Below are positions 7,944 to 16,684 of a stretch of DNA of 64,000 bases, in pieces. The stretch spans positions 136,169 to 200,168 of the forward strand of contig JBAZTO010000001.1 in assembly GCA_041661865.1 (NCBI GenBank), written 5' to 3'. The translations under genes were made by a program, and so were the position numbers. This stretch comes from JBAZTO01 sp041661865. Lineage in GTDB: Bacteria > Planctomycetota > Phycisphaerae > SM23-33. Numbering within the stretch: position 1 is the stretch's first letter; each line of letters begins with the position of its first letter. The notes under the pieces are model-generated. The model was not told the origin of the DNA. It worked only from the letters and a program-made list of their open reading frames with translations, and did no database searches.

Positions 7944-10781
7944 ATGCCCTTCCTCAAGCACGTCTTCAAGTACCAGGAATACCGGCGCACCCAGTTCCTG
8001 AACACCATGGCCAAGGACGACCTCGGTCGTCACCGTGGCGGCGTGCTCTATGGCATGAAGCTGATCCCGAAGGGGACGTCGATCTACGTCGACGCCGGCG
8101 CGCTCTACACGCCCTACGGCACGAAGATCTTCTGGGATGCTCGCGCGACCGATCTCGGGCCGAGCATCGGGGTCGTCGACCTCACCGCTGTCCTGCTCAA
8201 CGGCGTCCCGGTCCTGCAGAACACCGCTGACCGCCCCATCGTCGTCGCCGTCGTGGCCCAGTTCCCGTCGGACATGGAGACGGCCTCGAACACCCAGCCG
8301 CGGATCGAGAGCTCCAGCGACCTGACCGGCGCCGTGCCGCCCGTCACCTTCTCGGCGTTCGCTGCGACCTACCGCCAGGACACGGCGCGGCCGGGCTTCA
8401 ACCTCTTCGCCCACCACCCGGTCGAGATGGCTGCCTCTGGGGTGGCTGGCTGGTCCGCGGCGGACGCCGGCGACTCCGACCAGGCCCTGCGCACGGCGGA
8501 CAGCAGCGTCGACCCCGTGACAGCAGGCAACATCCGCCCGGCCTCGACCCCGGGCACGCTCGCCGCGGTGCAGGCCAACCAGATCCTCGTCGGCTACGTC
8601 ATCCTTGGCGGCACGGCTGCCGGCGGCGACCCGCTCGACCTCGGCACGGACGTCTGGGCTGCCGGCGTCACCTACGTCCCGGTGATGAACCCCTGGCAGA
8701 CCCTGCAGTCGCTGCTCGGCATGGACCCGCTCATGGGCCGCACCGCTGGGCTCGTCGATGGCGGCGTGTCTGATGCCCTTGACCCGACCACCGGCGCCTT
8801 GTCGCAGACGGCCATCGCGCGCAAGATGGCGAACGCGGCCGGCTTCAGCGGTAGCCCGATGGGCGTCCCGCGCTTCGGCACGCCGGCAGTCACCATCACC
8901 GGGTTCGATCCCACGGGCGGCACCTACCGCTTCCCGAACTTCCTGAAGGATGGCGAAAGCCTGCTCGATTCCATGCGCCGCATGGACTACATGCTGCGCC
9001 TGTGGATGGACAAGACCGGCGACCAGGGCCTGGTGCGCTCGGCTCAGGATGGGGTGGTCAGTGGGCCGACCACCTATCTGAAGCGCTTCGCGGGCCTTGA
9101 GGGCATCCTCTACCAGATGGATGGCCTGCCCACGGGCAACAACCTGAACACCTCGAACTGGGGCGCGGACGACGACCTCCCGCTGAACATCGGATCCGAC
9201 CCCTTCGCGGTCAGCGTGGCCACCTCGGTCGACAACGACACGGTCTACAGCCACGTCCTGAAGTCGGGCGTGATGCTGCACAAGCCGGCGCAGCTCGACA
9301 TCCTCACCATGCAGGGCGCCGGCGACTCGCACCGGCAGGCCATCCGTGCCCTCGACTGGTCGATGTTCCACTTCCTGCACGACATCATGGGCGTCGACAT
9401 CCGGCGTTCGTGGCTGCGCCTGCAGGGCGCGTGGACCGGAAGCCAGCCGCTGCCCAACTGGACTGACCTGCCGGACGGCCTCCCCGTCGACAACACCGGC
9501 CAGCCCAACGTCCAGTCCAGCTTCCCGCTGCGCCCCACCATCTTCGTCAATGGCGCGCTCAGCGGCATGGTCGCGTCGGACTTCAACATCTATCTCGGCA
9601 CCGAGAAGATGAAGGCTGCCATCGAGACGGCGGCCAAGCGAACGGCGGAGAACGCCGGCCCGAACCTGCTGAAGAACTCGATCTTCGCGAAGACCGGACC
9701 CTTCGCCAACCCGGGCTCGCCCGTCAACTGGCTGATCGATGCGGCCACCACCTGGCAGCTGATCCCGAACACGGGCGGGGATGGAACGGCCCGCCGGCTC
9801 GTGGCCACCCTGCACGACTACTGCAGGCAGTACATCAATCTGACGGCCAACCCGGAACTGCTGGGGGCGATCCTGGACAGCGGGGTGCTCAGCGTCTCGG
9901 TCTCCCTGGCCCAGATGACGGCTGGCGTGCTCTACGTCGGCGTGAAGCTGCTCGACGGCGCCGCCCCGGGCGTGGGTGTGAACGACCTGCTCACCGTCGG
10001 TGGCTACGTCCGGCAGACCGGGACCACCGAAGCCAACGGCTACACGAACTTCACCTTCTCGCTGAAGTTCCCGGCGATGCGCAACTCAGATGGCACGACC
10101 ACTGCTGCGCGCACCGCGCTGCTGGCTGCCGTCAAGGGCATCGGCATCGAGGTCATCAACCCCGACGGCGGTGGCAGCCCGAAGTCCATTTCGATCGCTG
10201 GCGTGCACCTCGGAGCCGGGATGCCGCCGATGCTGCCGATGGCGAACCAGGACTACTACGAGTTCCTATCGCGCGATGGCGGTGTCGAGTCCCGGATGCG
10301 CGGCCCCCTCGAGATGGGGAACCACGACATCAACGACGCCCATGACGTCAACGTCAACAACGATCTGACCGTCCAGGGCGACACCGTCCTGGAGTCGGGC
10401 GCGGCGATGAACAACCACCCGATCACCCAGGTGGCTGACCCGACCAACCCCACGGATGGTGACAACCTCGAGTCCCGTGACGCCGCCATCGAGGCGGCTC
10501 GTGCGGAAACCGTCACGCCAGAGAACACGTCGTATTATGACTCGAATGGCAACCTCGCTCAGCGCGTCGGAGCTGATCCGGCTCCGCCGCTGGCTTCGGT
10601 GCCGGGCTCGAACTACTACTCGCCCTCGGGACAGCTCCTCGGCGCGTCCATCAAGATCGTGCTGCAGGGCGGCGCGATTCGGTACGTCCCGTCCTCAGGC
10701 AACAAGTTCGGCGTGTGCCACAACAACTGCCACTCGAACTGCCACTCGGATCACTCTGACTGCGGAAGCGGGAGCTGGTAA
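7944..10781 (+). CDS. Large tail/fibre protein with Cys/His-rich C-terminal tail
   Basis: 945 aa, beta-rich, no catalytic motif seen. Residues ~770-870 contain fibre-like text (MGNHDINDAHDVNVNNDLTV; N-rich repeats). The region from ~870 is short, flexible and Tyr/Ser/Pro-rich (YYDSNGN, YYSPSGQ). The last residues read CHNNCHSNCHSDHSDC followed by GSGSW, with Cys at 925, 929, 933 and 940 and His at 926, 930, 934 and 937. Cys is otherwise rare in this protein. The stop codon abuts the start of a radical SAM gene (TAA-ATG, no gap). This layout suggests the C-terminus is a substrate for post-translational modification; that is an inference. It could instead bind a metal. Confidence 0.7.
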   Translation: MPFLKHVFKYQEYRRTQFLNTMAKDDLGRHRGGVLYGMKLIPKGTSIYVDAGALYTPYGTKIFWDARATDLGPSIGVVDLTAVLLNGVPVLQNTADRPIVVAVVAQFPSDMETASNTQPRIESSSDLTGAVPPVTFSAFAATYRQDTARPGFNLFAHHPVEMAASGVAGWSAADAGDSDQALRTADSSVDPVTAGNIRPASTPGTLAAVQANQILVGYVILGGTAAGGDPLDLGTDVWAAGVTYVPVMNPWQTLQSLLGMDPLMGRTAGLVDGGVSDALDPTTGALSQTAIARKMANAAGFSGSPMGVPRFGTPAVTITGFDPTGGTYRFPNFLKDGESLLDSMRRMDYMLRLWMDKTGDQGLVRSAQDGVVSGPTTYLKRFAGLEGILYQMDGLPTGNNLNTSNWGADDDLPLNIGSDPFAVSVATSVDNDTVYSHVLKSGVMLHKPAQLDILTMQGAGDSHRQAIRALDWSMFHFLHDIMGVDIRRSWLRLQGAWTGSQPLPNWTDLPDGLPVDNTGQPNVQSSFPLRPTIFVNGALSGMVASDFNIYLGTEKMKAAIETAAKRTAENAGPNLLKNSIFAKTGPFANPGSPVNWLIDAATTWQLIPNTGGDGTARRLVATLHDYCRQYINLTANPELLGAILDSGVLSVSVSLAQMTAGVLYVGVKLLDGAAPGVGVNDLLTVGGYVRQTGTTEANGYTNFTFSLKFPAMRNSDGTTTAARTALLAAVKGIGIEVINPDGGGSPKSISIAGVHLGAGMPPMLPMANQDYYEFLSRDGGVESRMRGPLEMGNHDINDAHDVNVNNDLTVQGDTVLESGAAMNNHPITQVADPTNPTDGDNLESRDAAIEAARAETVTPENTSYYDSNGNLAQRVGADPAPPLASVPGSNYYSPSGQLLGASIKIVLQGGAIRYVPSSGNKFGVCHNNCHSNCHSDHSDCGSGSW

Positions 10782-11804
10782 ATGCCTGGTGGAAATCCGT
10801 ACCCGATCGAACACCTCGCCAAGCGCTTCAGGGAGTCGAAGGTCGGGCGGACCACGTTCGTCATCCTCCACTCCCGGACCTGCAATCGGAGCTGTGATTT
10901 CTGCTACATCGAGAACATGACGTGGGCGCCGACCCCGTTCGACGACGCAGGGATCGATGAGGTCATCGCCAACGCAGAGCACCCGCGCCTGGGCTTCGCC
11001 GGCGGTGAGCCCTTCCACGACAAGGAGGCGGCCGAGTGCTTCCTGCGGACCATCACCAAGTGGCATGAGAAGCTGAACGGTATCACCGTCCTGTCGAACA
11101 TGGACTTCTGGCACCGCTATGAGGAACGCGTTCGCGCGGTTCCGGCACCGATCACGATCATCACGAACAGCCGGTGCGGGAAGACCTTCAAGACCACCGG
11201 CAACGTGCGGATCTGGAACAAGATCTTCGTCGACGAGATCAAGGACTTCGACTACCCGGTCGGCCCTGACTACTATTACTTCTTCACCCTGAAGAAGCCG
11301 ACGACGCACAACACGATGACGAACTTCGCGGACTACGACTACTTCGAGCTGGTCAACCTCATGGAGAGGTTGTGGGCCGGCGGTAGCTGGGTCGCGGTCA
11401 TGTCGCCGAGCGGGTTCGGCAGTATCAAGGCCCACCTCCAGTCCGTGATGAACCCCCAGCTGGAGTACATCAACAAGGTCGTCTTCCCCGTCGGCTGGAA
11501 GGACGAGATCCCGAAGCTGTCGGCCATCTGCAAGTCCTGCGGCCTGCAGGGCGACGCCTGCGTCGCAGCGATCGAGGCGAACAAGTGCCCCCGGCACCAC
11601 AAGGCCTGCTTCTACTGCTCGAAGATCAACGAGTGCAGCGTGACGAATATCAACGAGAAGATCGTCGACAAGTGGCGGATGCCGGATTGTTCCAAGCACA
11701 TCGCTTTGTACGATCTCGCGAGAGAATACCGTGCGAAGTGGGTGGCCCGTACGGGTCTCCACGATCCTCATGACGACAGCCCGTGGGACTTCTCCAATGA
11801 CTAA
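10782..11804 (+). CDS. Radical SAM enzyme with Cys-rich C-terminal region
   Basis: 340 aa. The radical SAM cluster motif CNRSCDFC (C34, C38, C41; CxxxCxxC) and the SAM-binding GGEP (74-77) are both present, so this is a 4Fe-4S, S-adenosylmethionine-cleaving enzyme. The C-terminal third has eight cysteines (C250, 253, 260, 269, 276, 279, 285, 303) that could hold auxiliary Fe-S clusters or zinc, though their spacing is not the classical SPASM pattern. ATG immediately follows the stop of the Cys/His-tailed virion protein, with GGAG 5' of it, so the two are probably translated together. The substrate is unknown; the upstream tail peptide is the obvious candidate. Confidence 0.9.
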   Translation: MPGGNPYPIEHLAKRFRESKVGRTTFVILHSRTCNRSCDFCYIENMTWAPTPFDDAGIDEVIANAEHPRLGFAGGEPFHDKEAAECFLRTITKWHEKLNGITVLSNMDFWHRYEERVRAVPAPITIITNSRCGKTFKTTGNVRIWNKIFVDEIKDFDYPVGPDYYYFFTLKKPTTHNTMTNFADYDYFELVNLMERLWAGGSWVAVMSPSGFGSIKAHLQSVMNPQLEYINKVVFPVGWKDEIPKLSAICKSCGLQGDACVAAIEANKCPRHHKACFYCSKINECSVTNINEKIVDKWRMPDCSKHIALYDLAREYRAKWVARTGLHDPHDDSPWDFSND

Positions 11805-12642
11805 GTGCTACCAGTTCGACACCAGCGTTGTCCGCCGTGACATCGCTGCTCCCGCGACGCTCCTCGCTGTGATGCGGACGGTGAAGGCCGAGTCGCCTAT
11901 CACCCCGACGACCGATCCGCAGCTCACCTCTGTCACCAAGCAGGTGAACGCCGACGTGGGTGTCGACGTCAGCAAGCTGGAGCTGACCCTCGGGCAGGCC
12001 TTCGACCTGCGGAACAACATCGTCCTGGTCTACATGGGGGACAAGGGTCCGGCTGTGCAGACGATCCAGAAGGTCCCGGGCATGAAGCGCTTCGCCGCCG
12101 GCGGCAAGACGCTGCTCATGTCGACCTTCTACGACCGCAGCAAGGACGAGCTGTTCATCTTCACCTACCAGCGGATGTTCGGCCTCACCCTGTGCCAGGT
12201 GAACCTCACCGTCTCGAACGGCACGGTGTGGAAGAACGAGGAGCAGGCCTGGCACCTGTCCCGTGGCGAGGCCGACGTCGCGATGAAGCGCTTCGTCGCC
12301 TGGCACTGGCTCGCGGCCGATGATCCATCCTACTCGCTCAGGATCGTCGAAGAGCCCAAGGCGACCGGAAACATCATCGACCCCAAGGCTGCCAACGTGG
12401 TCTATCGGAAGGGCCAGGTCGCGACCATCCCGCTGCAGATTGCCCGGGCGGAGCAGAAGCAGCTCATCCAGGTCGACCCCACGGCCTTCGTGGTCATCGG
12501 CCCCGCGACGCTGTCGTCTGCCGGGCTCACCATCTCCGAAGCCGGTCGCGTCGTGGTCATCCCGACGACGAACGATCGCATCCTCACGGCCTGGAGCGCG
12601 GTCCCGGCTGATAACCTGCGGTGGGAGTTCGACGTCGTTTGA
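11797..12642 (+). CDS. Unknown protein in the radical SAM cassette
   Basis: 281 aa, starting at ATG 11797, inside the last codons of the first radical SAM gene (8-base overlap), so probably translationally coupled. A longer in-frame start at 11731 would overlap by 74 bases and is less likely. Predicted mixed alpha/beta; the C-terminal ~90 residues (from 'IIDPKAANVVYRKGQ') look like a small Ig-type beta domain. No Cys cluster or catalytic motif. It may be a virion component or a partner of the maturase; I do not recognise it. Confidence 0.7.
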   Translation: MTKCYQFDTSVVRRDIAAPATLLAVMRTVKAESPITPTTDPQLTSVTKQVNADVGVDVSKLELTLGQAFDLRNNIVLVYMGDKGPAVQTIQKVPGMKRFAAGGKTLLMSTFYDRSKDELFIFTYQRMFGLTLCQVNLTVSNGTVWKNEEQAWHLSRGEADVAMKRFVAWHWLAADDPSYSLRIVEEPKATGNIIDPKAANVVYRKGQVATIPLQIARAEQKQLIQVDPTAFVVIGPATLSSAGLTISEAGRVVVIPTTNDRILTAWSAVPADNLRWEFDVV

Positions 12643-13298
12643 GCCTGGGCAGCGTCGTCCCTGAGACGGCCGTCCACCGGCCTATGGAGCGGTGGTCGAA
12701 TGCCGCCGCTCGGCCAGCCGTGCTGCAGTATCCGCCAGGTTCTGATGGCTGGCGCTATGTGCACGAGCTGTCGAACACCAAGCAACCGAACGGGCGCATC
12801 AACGCGACGAAGGACGGCGTTTACCTCGCCTACAGCATCTCGCCGTCAGCCCCTCAGTTCCAATCCAACGTTGAGGACGGTGTCCGCGAACTGGTTCTGA
12901 CCTGCCTGCAGCACGAGGTGTTTCCCTTCTCCTCGTGCGAGGGACACCGAGGCTCGCCGAAGTGCACCATGCTGGTGGCCTTCACGGACGAGAAGCGCCG
13001 GGACCGCTTCATCCACAGCCTCCCCTGGTATCTGCGGTGGCGGGTGTCGATCGAACCAAAGGCGAAGTCCTGCAATACCGACGTGGCGAAGCACCAGATC
13101 GTCACGCCCCAGGCTTCTGACGAAGAAGAGGCCCGGTTCTTCAACACGATGTTCAACCGCAATGAACCGCGGTGGTTCGCGTGCCAGGTGCAGATCTTCT
13201 TCAAGCTGCCCTTGCTGTCTCCCTTCTTCGCCCGGACGGTCTTCGTGCGGCTGATGTCGCGCTGGGTGCGCCGTTGGGCAGCGGCGGACAGAAGCTAA
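12639..13298 (+). CDS. Unknown protein with SSCEGH motif in the radical SAM cassette
   Basis: About 219 aa if translation begins at the TTG overlapping the previous stop (TTGA). An in-frame ATG at 12684 would give 204 aa, and a GTG at 12621 is also open. Notable: 'LTCLQHEVFPFSSCEGHRGSPKC' around the centre, with Cys and His residues close together. The C-terminus is very basic and aromatic (RWVRRWAAADRS). Family not recognised. It lies between the two radical SAM genes, so a role in recognising or presenting the modified substrate is possible but unproven. Confidence 0.6.
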   Translation: MSLGSVVPETAVHRPMERWSNAAARPAVLQYPPGSDGWRYVHELSNTKQPNGRINATKDGVYLAYSISPSAPQFQSNVEDGVRELVLTCLQHEVFPFSSCEGHRGSPKCTMLVAFTDEKRRDRFIHSLPWYLRWRVSIEPKAKSCNTDVAKHQIVTPQASDEEEARFFNTMFNRNEPRWFACQVQIFFKLPLLSPFFARTVFVRLMSRWVRRWAAADRS

Positions 13299-13344
13299 TC
13301 AGGTTGCTGCTGTCAATCGGATCGGGTTCGACATACTTCCGGCC

Positions 13345-14646
13345 ATGCAGGACCAGACCCTCTCCCTCAAGGCCATCCCGCTGAAGCAGCTGACCGACGG
13401 GACGCATGTGATCCTCGTCCCCGAGCTGGCCTACCTCATCCAGGCCACGACCCCGGTCGAGCGGGTTGAGCTTGACGAGTCGACCTACAAGGGCATTCGC
13501 TCTGCCTACGATTCGTACAAGAAAGACCGCTTCCTGGGCACCAAGATCACCAACATCAGCATCGTGCCGACGGGCTATTGCGAGGGTGGCTGCCGGTACT
13601 GCTACGCCAAGGACGGATGGAAGGTCAAAGACTACCTGTCGCCGAAGACCCTCGAGGCCACGCTGAAGCGCCAGGGGATTGAGAACCTCGACAGCGTGAT
13701 CATCTATGGCGGCGAGCCGGTGATGAACTGGGATGGCTACGCCGAGCTGATCCAGTACCTGGTCTTCGACCGTGGGGCCAAGTCCATCAGCACCTCAACC
13801 TCGACGTTCTACCCGGACGAGACCTTCCAAAAGCTGCTGAACTTCATCGACCACCTGGACAAGCGCCTGAGCCTGTCGGTGTCGATCGACCCGGAAGGTG
13901 AGAACGGCGCCTACATGCGGCGTTATGCCGGCAAGGACACCTACCGCTTCATCTTCAACCGCCTCGTCGAGATCATCAAGCACACCCACAACGTGGGTAC
14001 CCGGCAGACGCTGTCGCGCATCTCCCCCGAGCCCTTCAAGCTGTCGCGCGAGCTGCTCGCGGTCACGGGCTTCCATGTGCCGACGACCCTCGACTATATC
14101 AAGTACGACGAGAAGAACGCCCTCACCGACGAGCAGCACCAGCATGTGCTGGATGAGGTCACAGCCTTCGCCAAGGAGTGGTATTACACCGGCACCAAGA
14201 TCCTCGACGTCCAGATGTTCAGCCCGTTCAGGAAGGCCCTCGAGATCCAGAACCTCTTCTCCGTGATGAAGGGCTGCGACATGGGGACGGCTCGGCTGGC
14301 CATCATGCCCGACGGCAACATCTCGGATTGCACGGAGGACGTGAAGCTGGGGCACCCGACCGGCTACACCAAGGACGACCGGACGTTCGACCGGGCGCTG
14401 GGCTTCCCGAAAGCCTGCTCCGCGTGCGATTTCAAGTACATGTGCAACATGCAGTGCTTCCAGTACCTGTCGGGGGTGGATGAGCATTCCCGGGGTCAGA
14501 AGCTATATTGCGCCTTCCACCAGCACTGCACGGTGGAAGGGGTCAAGTTCTGGTTCTCTCGGATGACTGATGCTGAGGCGCTGGAAAAGGTGACGAATCA
14601 GGCGCTTATCGGGGTCGTCCCGACGGGCGCTGCGGTCGCCCCATAG
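13345..14646 (+). CDS. Radical SAM/SPASM domain peptide maturase
   Basis: 433 aa. Residues 1-65 form a small N-terminal domain, perhaps for peptide recognition. The radical SAM motif is CEGGCRYC (C79, C83, C86) and GGEP is at 122-125. The C-terminus carries a full SPASM set: C311, C329 after 'MPDGNISD', then CSACDFKYMCNMQC (C358, 361, 367, 371; CX2CX5CX3C), and C389. SPASM enzymes (anSME, PqqE, AlbA, MftC families) bind two auxiliary 4Fe-4S clusters and modify peptides or proteins. A 46-base gap precedes it, so it may have its own translation start. Strong family call; its substrate in this phage is inferred to be the Cys/His tail at 10716-10763. Confidence 0.93.
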   Translation: MQDQTLSLKAIPLKQLTDGTHVILVPELAYLIQATTPVERVELDESTYKGIRSAYDSYKKDRFLGTKITNISIVPTGYCEGGCRYCYAKDGWKVKDYLSPKTLEATLKRQGIENLDSVIIYGGEPVMNWDGYAELIQYLVFDRGAKSISTSTSTFYPDETFQKLLNFIDHLDKRLSLSVSIDPEGENGAYMRRYAGKDTYRFIFNRLVEIIKHTHNVGTRQTLSRISPEPFKLSRELLAVTGFHVPTTLDYIKYDEKNALTDEQHQHVLDEVTAFAKEWYYTGTKILDVQMFSPFRKALEIQNLFSVMKGCDMGTARLAIMPDGNISDCTEDVKLGHPTGYTKDDRTFDRALGFPKACSACDFKYMCNMQCFQYLSGVDEHSRGQKLYCAFHQHCTVEGVKFWFSRMTDAEALEKVTNQALIGVVPTGAAVAP

Positions 14647-14694
14647 GTTTCCTCTTTCGTTGCCTGTCCGGCCACCTGCGGTACGCTGGGGGTC

Positions 14695-16128
14695 ATGCGT
14701 ACCCTCGTCCGCCTCCCGTCGTGTGCCTCCATCCGCGAAGTCCAGGCTGAGGTGATCAAGGAAGCTGCACCGGTGCCGATGGCACCCACGCACATCCCCG
14801 CCGCGCCGGTGAACGCCACCCCGCCGGCTCCCTCGATGTGGAACAACCTGGCGGGCATGGGAGGCCGGCGCTGGGCTGGCCTCGGCGCGCTCGCCGGTGG
14901 CGCGATCGGTGCGCTTGCCCCCGGCAAGGACGACGACGGCGAGTCCCGCAGCCCGTTGACCGGAGCGCTGCGTGGAGCGGTCGCGGGCGGACTGGCTGGT
15001 GGCCTTGGCGGCCTCGCGGCGAAGCGCATGTGGGGTCCGGCTGGCGCGATGAAGACCATGACCGGTGCCAACACCGGGGCGGCCAACCTTGCCGCCGGCG
15101 AGGCCCAGCACGGAGTCAACCTGGCTGGCGCCCAGCAGCGCCTGAATCAGGGCCTCGGCGAGCACGTCTACAACCCTGGCGCGTTCGAGTCGTTCCGGGA
15201 CCAGGGCCACGGCTTCTGGGGATCGCTTGGCAAGACCCTCAACCCCTTCGGTGGCCGCGAACGTCTCATGGCCAAGGTGGACACCAGCCGTGCCCGCGAA
15301 GGCGAGCAGCTGCAGAACGCCCAGTTCCACGAGCAGCACATGGCGCACCTGCAGGCGGAGCACCAGAAGCAGCTGGCTGGCCTGCAGCCCCAGGCTCCGG
15401 CCCCCGCCGCGCCGGCTGCTGCCCCGCCTGCGCCGCCGACCATCGGCCGCGCGCACGTCAACGCCATTGCCGGCCAGCATATCCCCGGCGTCGAAGGCCT
15501 TCCTGAACACGTCGCCCTGCACGCCGCCCAGCGGATCAACAGCGGCGACATCCCGACGGCCGCCGAGATCAACACCTACCGCATGGGGCACATCCCCCAG
15601 CCTGCGCAGATGCCGGCCGAGCCACAGCAGGCCGAGCCGCAGCAGCGCCGCCCGGATGCCGCGATGCTGCGCCAGCAGATGCTGTCAGGCGAGATGCCGA
15701 CCCAGGCGTGGAAGCCGGCGTCGGTCGTCCTGCCGATCGCTGTGCTCTGCCCGCTCAAGCTCGCGGCGCCCAAGCGCCGGCCGTTCTCCGCCCCGAAGCC
15801 CACCGTCGCCGAGCGCGTCCAGGGCGCCTTCTCGCCTCGCAAGCCCAAGGATGAACCGGCTGCCGCGGCCGCCACCCCCGAGCCGCCCAAGCCCGCTGAA
15901 CCTGCCAAGCCCAAGGACGCCCCGGCGCCGGAGGCCTCGGCCGATGACAAGAAGACCGCTGCCTCGCCTCCCATCGCCGCCACGATGCCCCCGGGCGCGG
16001 GGCCGGCCACGGCTGTCGCCCCTCTCAAGACCGCGGAGCCCGTCGTTCCGGCCCCGGCTGCGGCCGAGCCGGCCAAGACCGCCGAGCCTGTGATCAAGCC
16101 TATCAAGCTCGCCGCCCTGGCGGCGTGA
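14695..16128 (+). CDS. Gly-zipper and Pro/Ala-rich protein
   Basis: 477 aa. Residues ~60-110 form Gly/Ala-rich stretches (LGALAGGAIGAL, GAVAGGLAGGLGGLAA) typical of glycine zippers that insert in or oligomerise at membranes. The rest is low-complexity Ala/Pro/Gln/Lys, with a long Pro-Ala-Glu-Lys tail. The segment 'MRTLVRLPSCASI' at the N-terminus is short and basic. Possible internal virion or DNA-ejection protein that crosses the host envelope; this is an inference from composition. No family recognised. Confidence 0.7.
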   Translation: MRTLVRLPSCASIREVQAEVIKEAAPVPMAPTHIPAAPVNATPPAPSMWNNLAGMGGRRWAGLGALAGGAIGALAPGKDDDGESRSPLTGALRGAVAGGLAGGLGGLAAKRMWGPAGAMKTMTGANTGAANLAAGEAQHGVNLAGAQQRLNQGLGEHVYNPGAFESFRDQGHGFWGSLGKTLNPFGGRERLMAKVDTSRAREGEQLQNAQFHEQHMAHLQAEHQKQLAGLQPQAPAPAAPAAAPPAPPTIGRAHVNAIAGQHIPGVEGLPEHVALHAAQRINSGDIPTAAEINTYRMGHIPQPAQMPAEPQQAEPQQRRPDAAMLRQQMLSGEMPTQAWKPASVVLPIAVLCPLKLAAPKRRPFSAPKPTVAERVQGAFSPRKPKDEPAAAAATPEPPKPAEPAKPKDAPAPEASADDKKTAASPPIAATMPPGAGPATAVAPLKTAEPVVPAPAAAEPAKTAEPVIKPIKLAALAA

Positions 16129-16138
16129 AGGGTCCGCC

Positions 16139-16681
16139 GTGTCCCTCGTATTGTGCTGGGAAAACCCTGCTGGTCTGATCGACCTGAACGTCCGCAAGGT
16201 CGTCATCTGGCGGACCCCCCTCGACGGTTCAACGTCCTACCCCATCAACCAGGATGCCTGCTGGGGTGTGGCGGTGGACCACGAGAACTCTGACCCCTCG
16301 GTGATGTACGAGATCGAGTACCTCGGCCCGCAGGGCGAGCGGAAGGCCTACTTCCCCAACTACCAGATCCAGCGCTGGGTTCGCCCGGACAAGAGCTGCC
16401 TAATCACCTGGCAGCTGACCCGCCAGGATGGTAGCCCGGACGCCAACCGAATCATCGAGGTCTCCGACCGCCACGTCACGGGGAACTTCATCCGTCGCCT
16501 GACGGCCAACCACGCGGGCCGTGCCCAGTTCGTCGTGGTCTATGGCCAACGCCTGACCTACTTCATGGAAGGCGATCTGTACGAGCTGGACGCGGTTGCC
16601 CCGCCGCTGCGCGAGGTCACCAACGAAGAGCTGAAGAAATACGGCTCCCAGCTCATCCGCGATCACCGGGCATGGTTCTGA
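16139..16681 (+). CDS. Unknown, possible FN3/Ig-like structural protein
   Basis: 180 aa from GTG 16139. Strand-rich with aromatic residues: 'LCWENPAGL', 'KVVIWRTP', 'CLITWQLTR', a pattern compatible with Ig/fibronectin-like sandwiches. Ends 'IRDHRAWF'. It sits in a block of probable virion genes and precedes the next gene by 3 bases. Function unknown. Confidence 0.65.
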   Translation: MSLVLCWENPAGLIDLNVRKVVIWRTPLDGSTSYPINQDACWGVAVDHENSDPSVMYEIEYLGPQGERKAYFPNYQIQRWVRPDKSCLITWQLTRQDGSPDANRIIEVSDRHVTGNFIRRLTANHAGRAQFVVVYGQRLTYFMEGDLYELDAVAPPLREVTNEELKKYGSQLIRDHRAWF

Positions 16682-16684
16682 ACT

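Noticed and set aside
7806..9815. A 669-codon open frame on the - strand
   Set aside because: Antisense shadow of the tail protein gene.
10716..10781. Assigning the C-terminal tail and the two enzymes to the His-Xaa-Ser (HxsA/HxsB/HxsC) system
   Set aside because: The tail has His-Ser-Xaa and Cys-His repeats rather than His-Xaa-Ser, and enzyme identity cannot be shown without profile searches. Two radical SAM enzymes beside a His-rich peptide is only a suggestive parallel.
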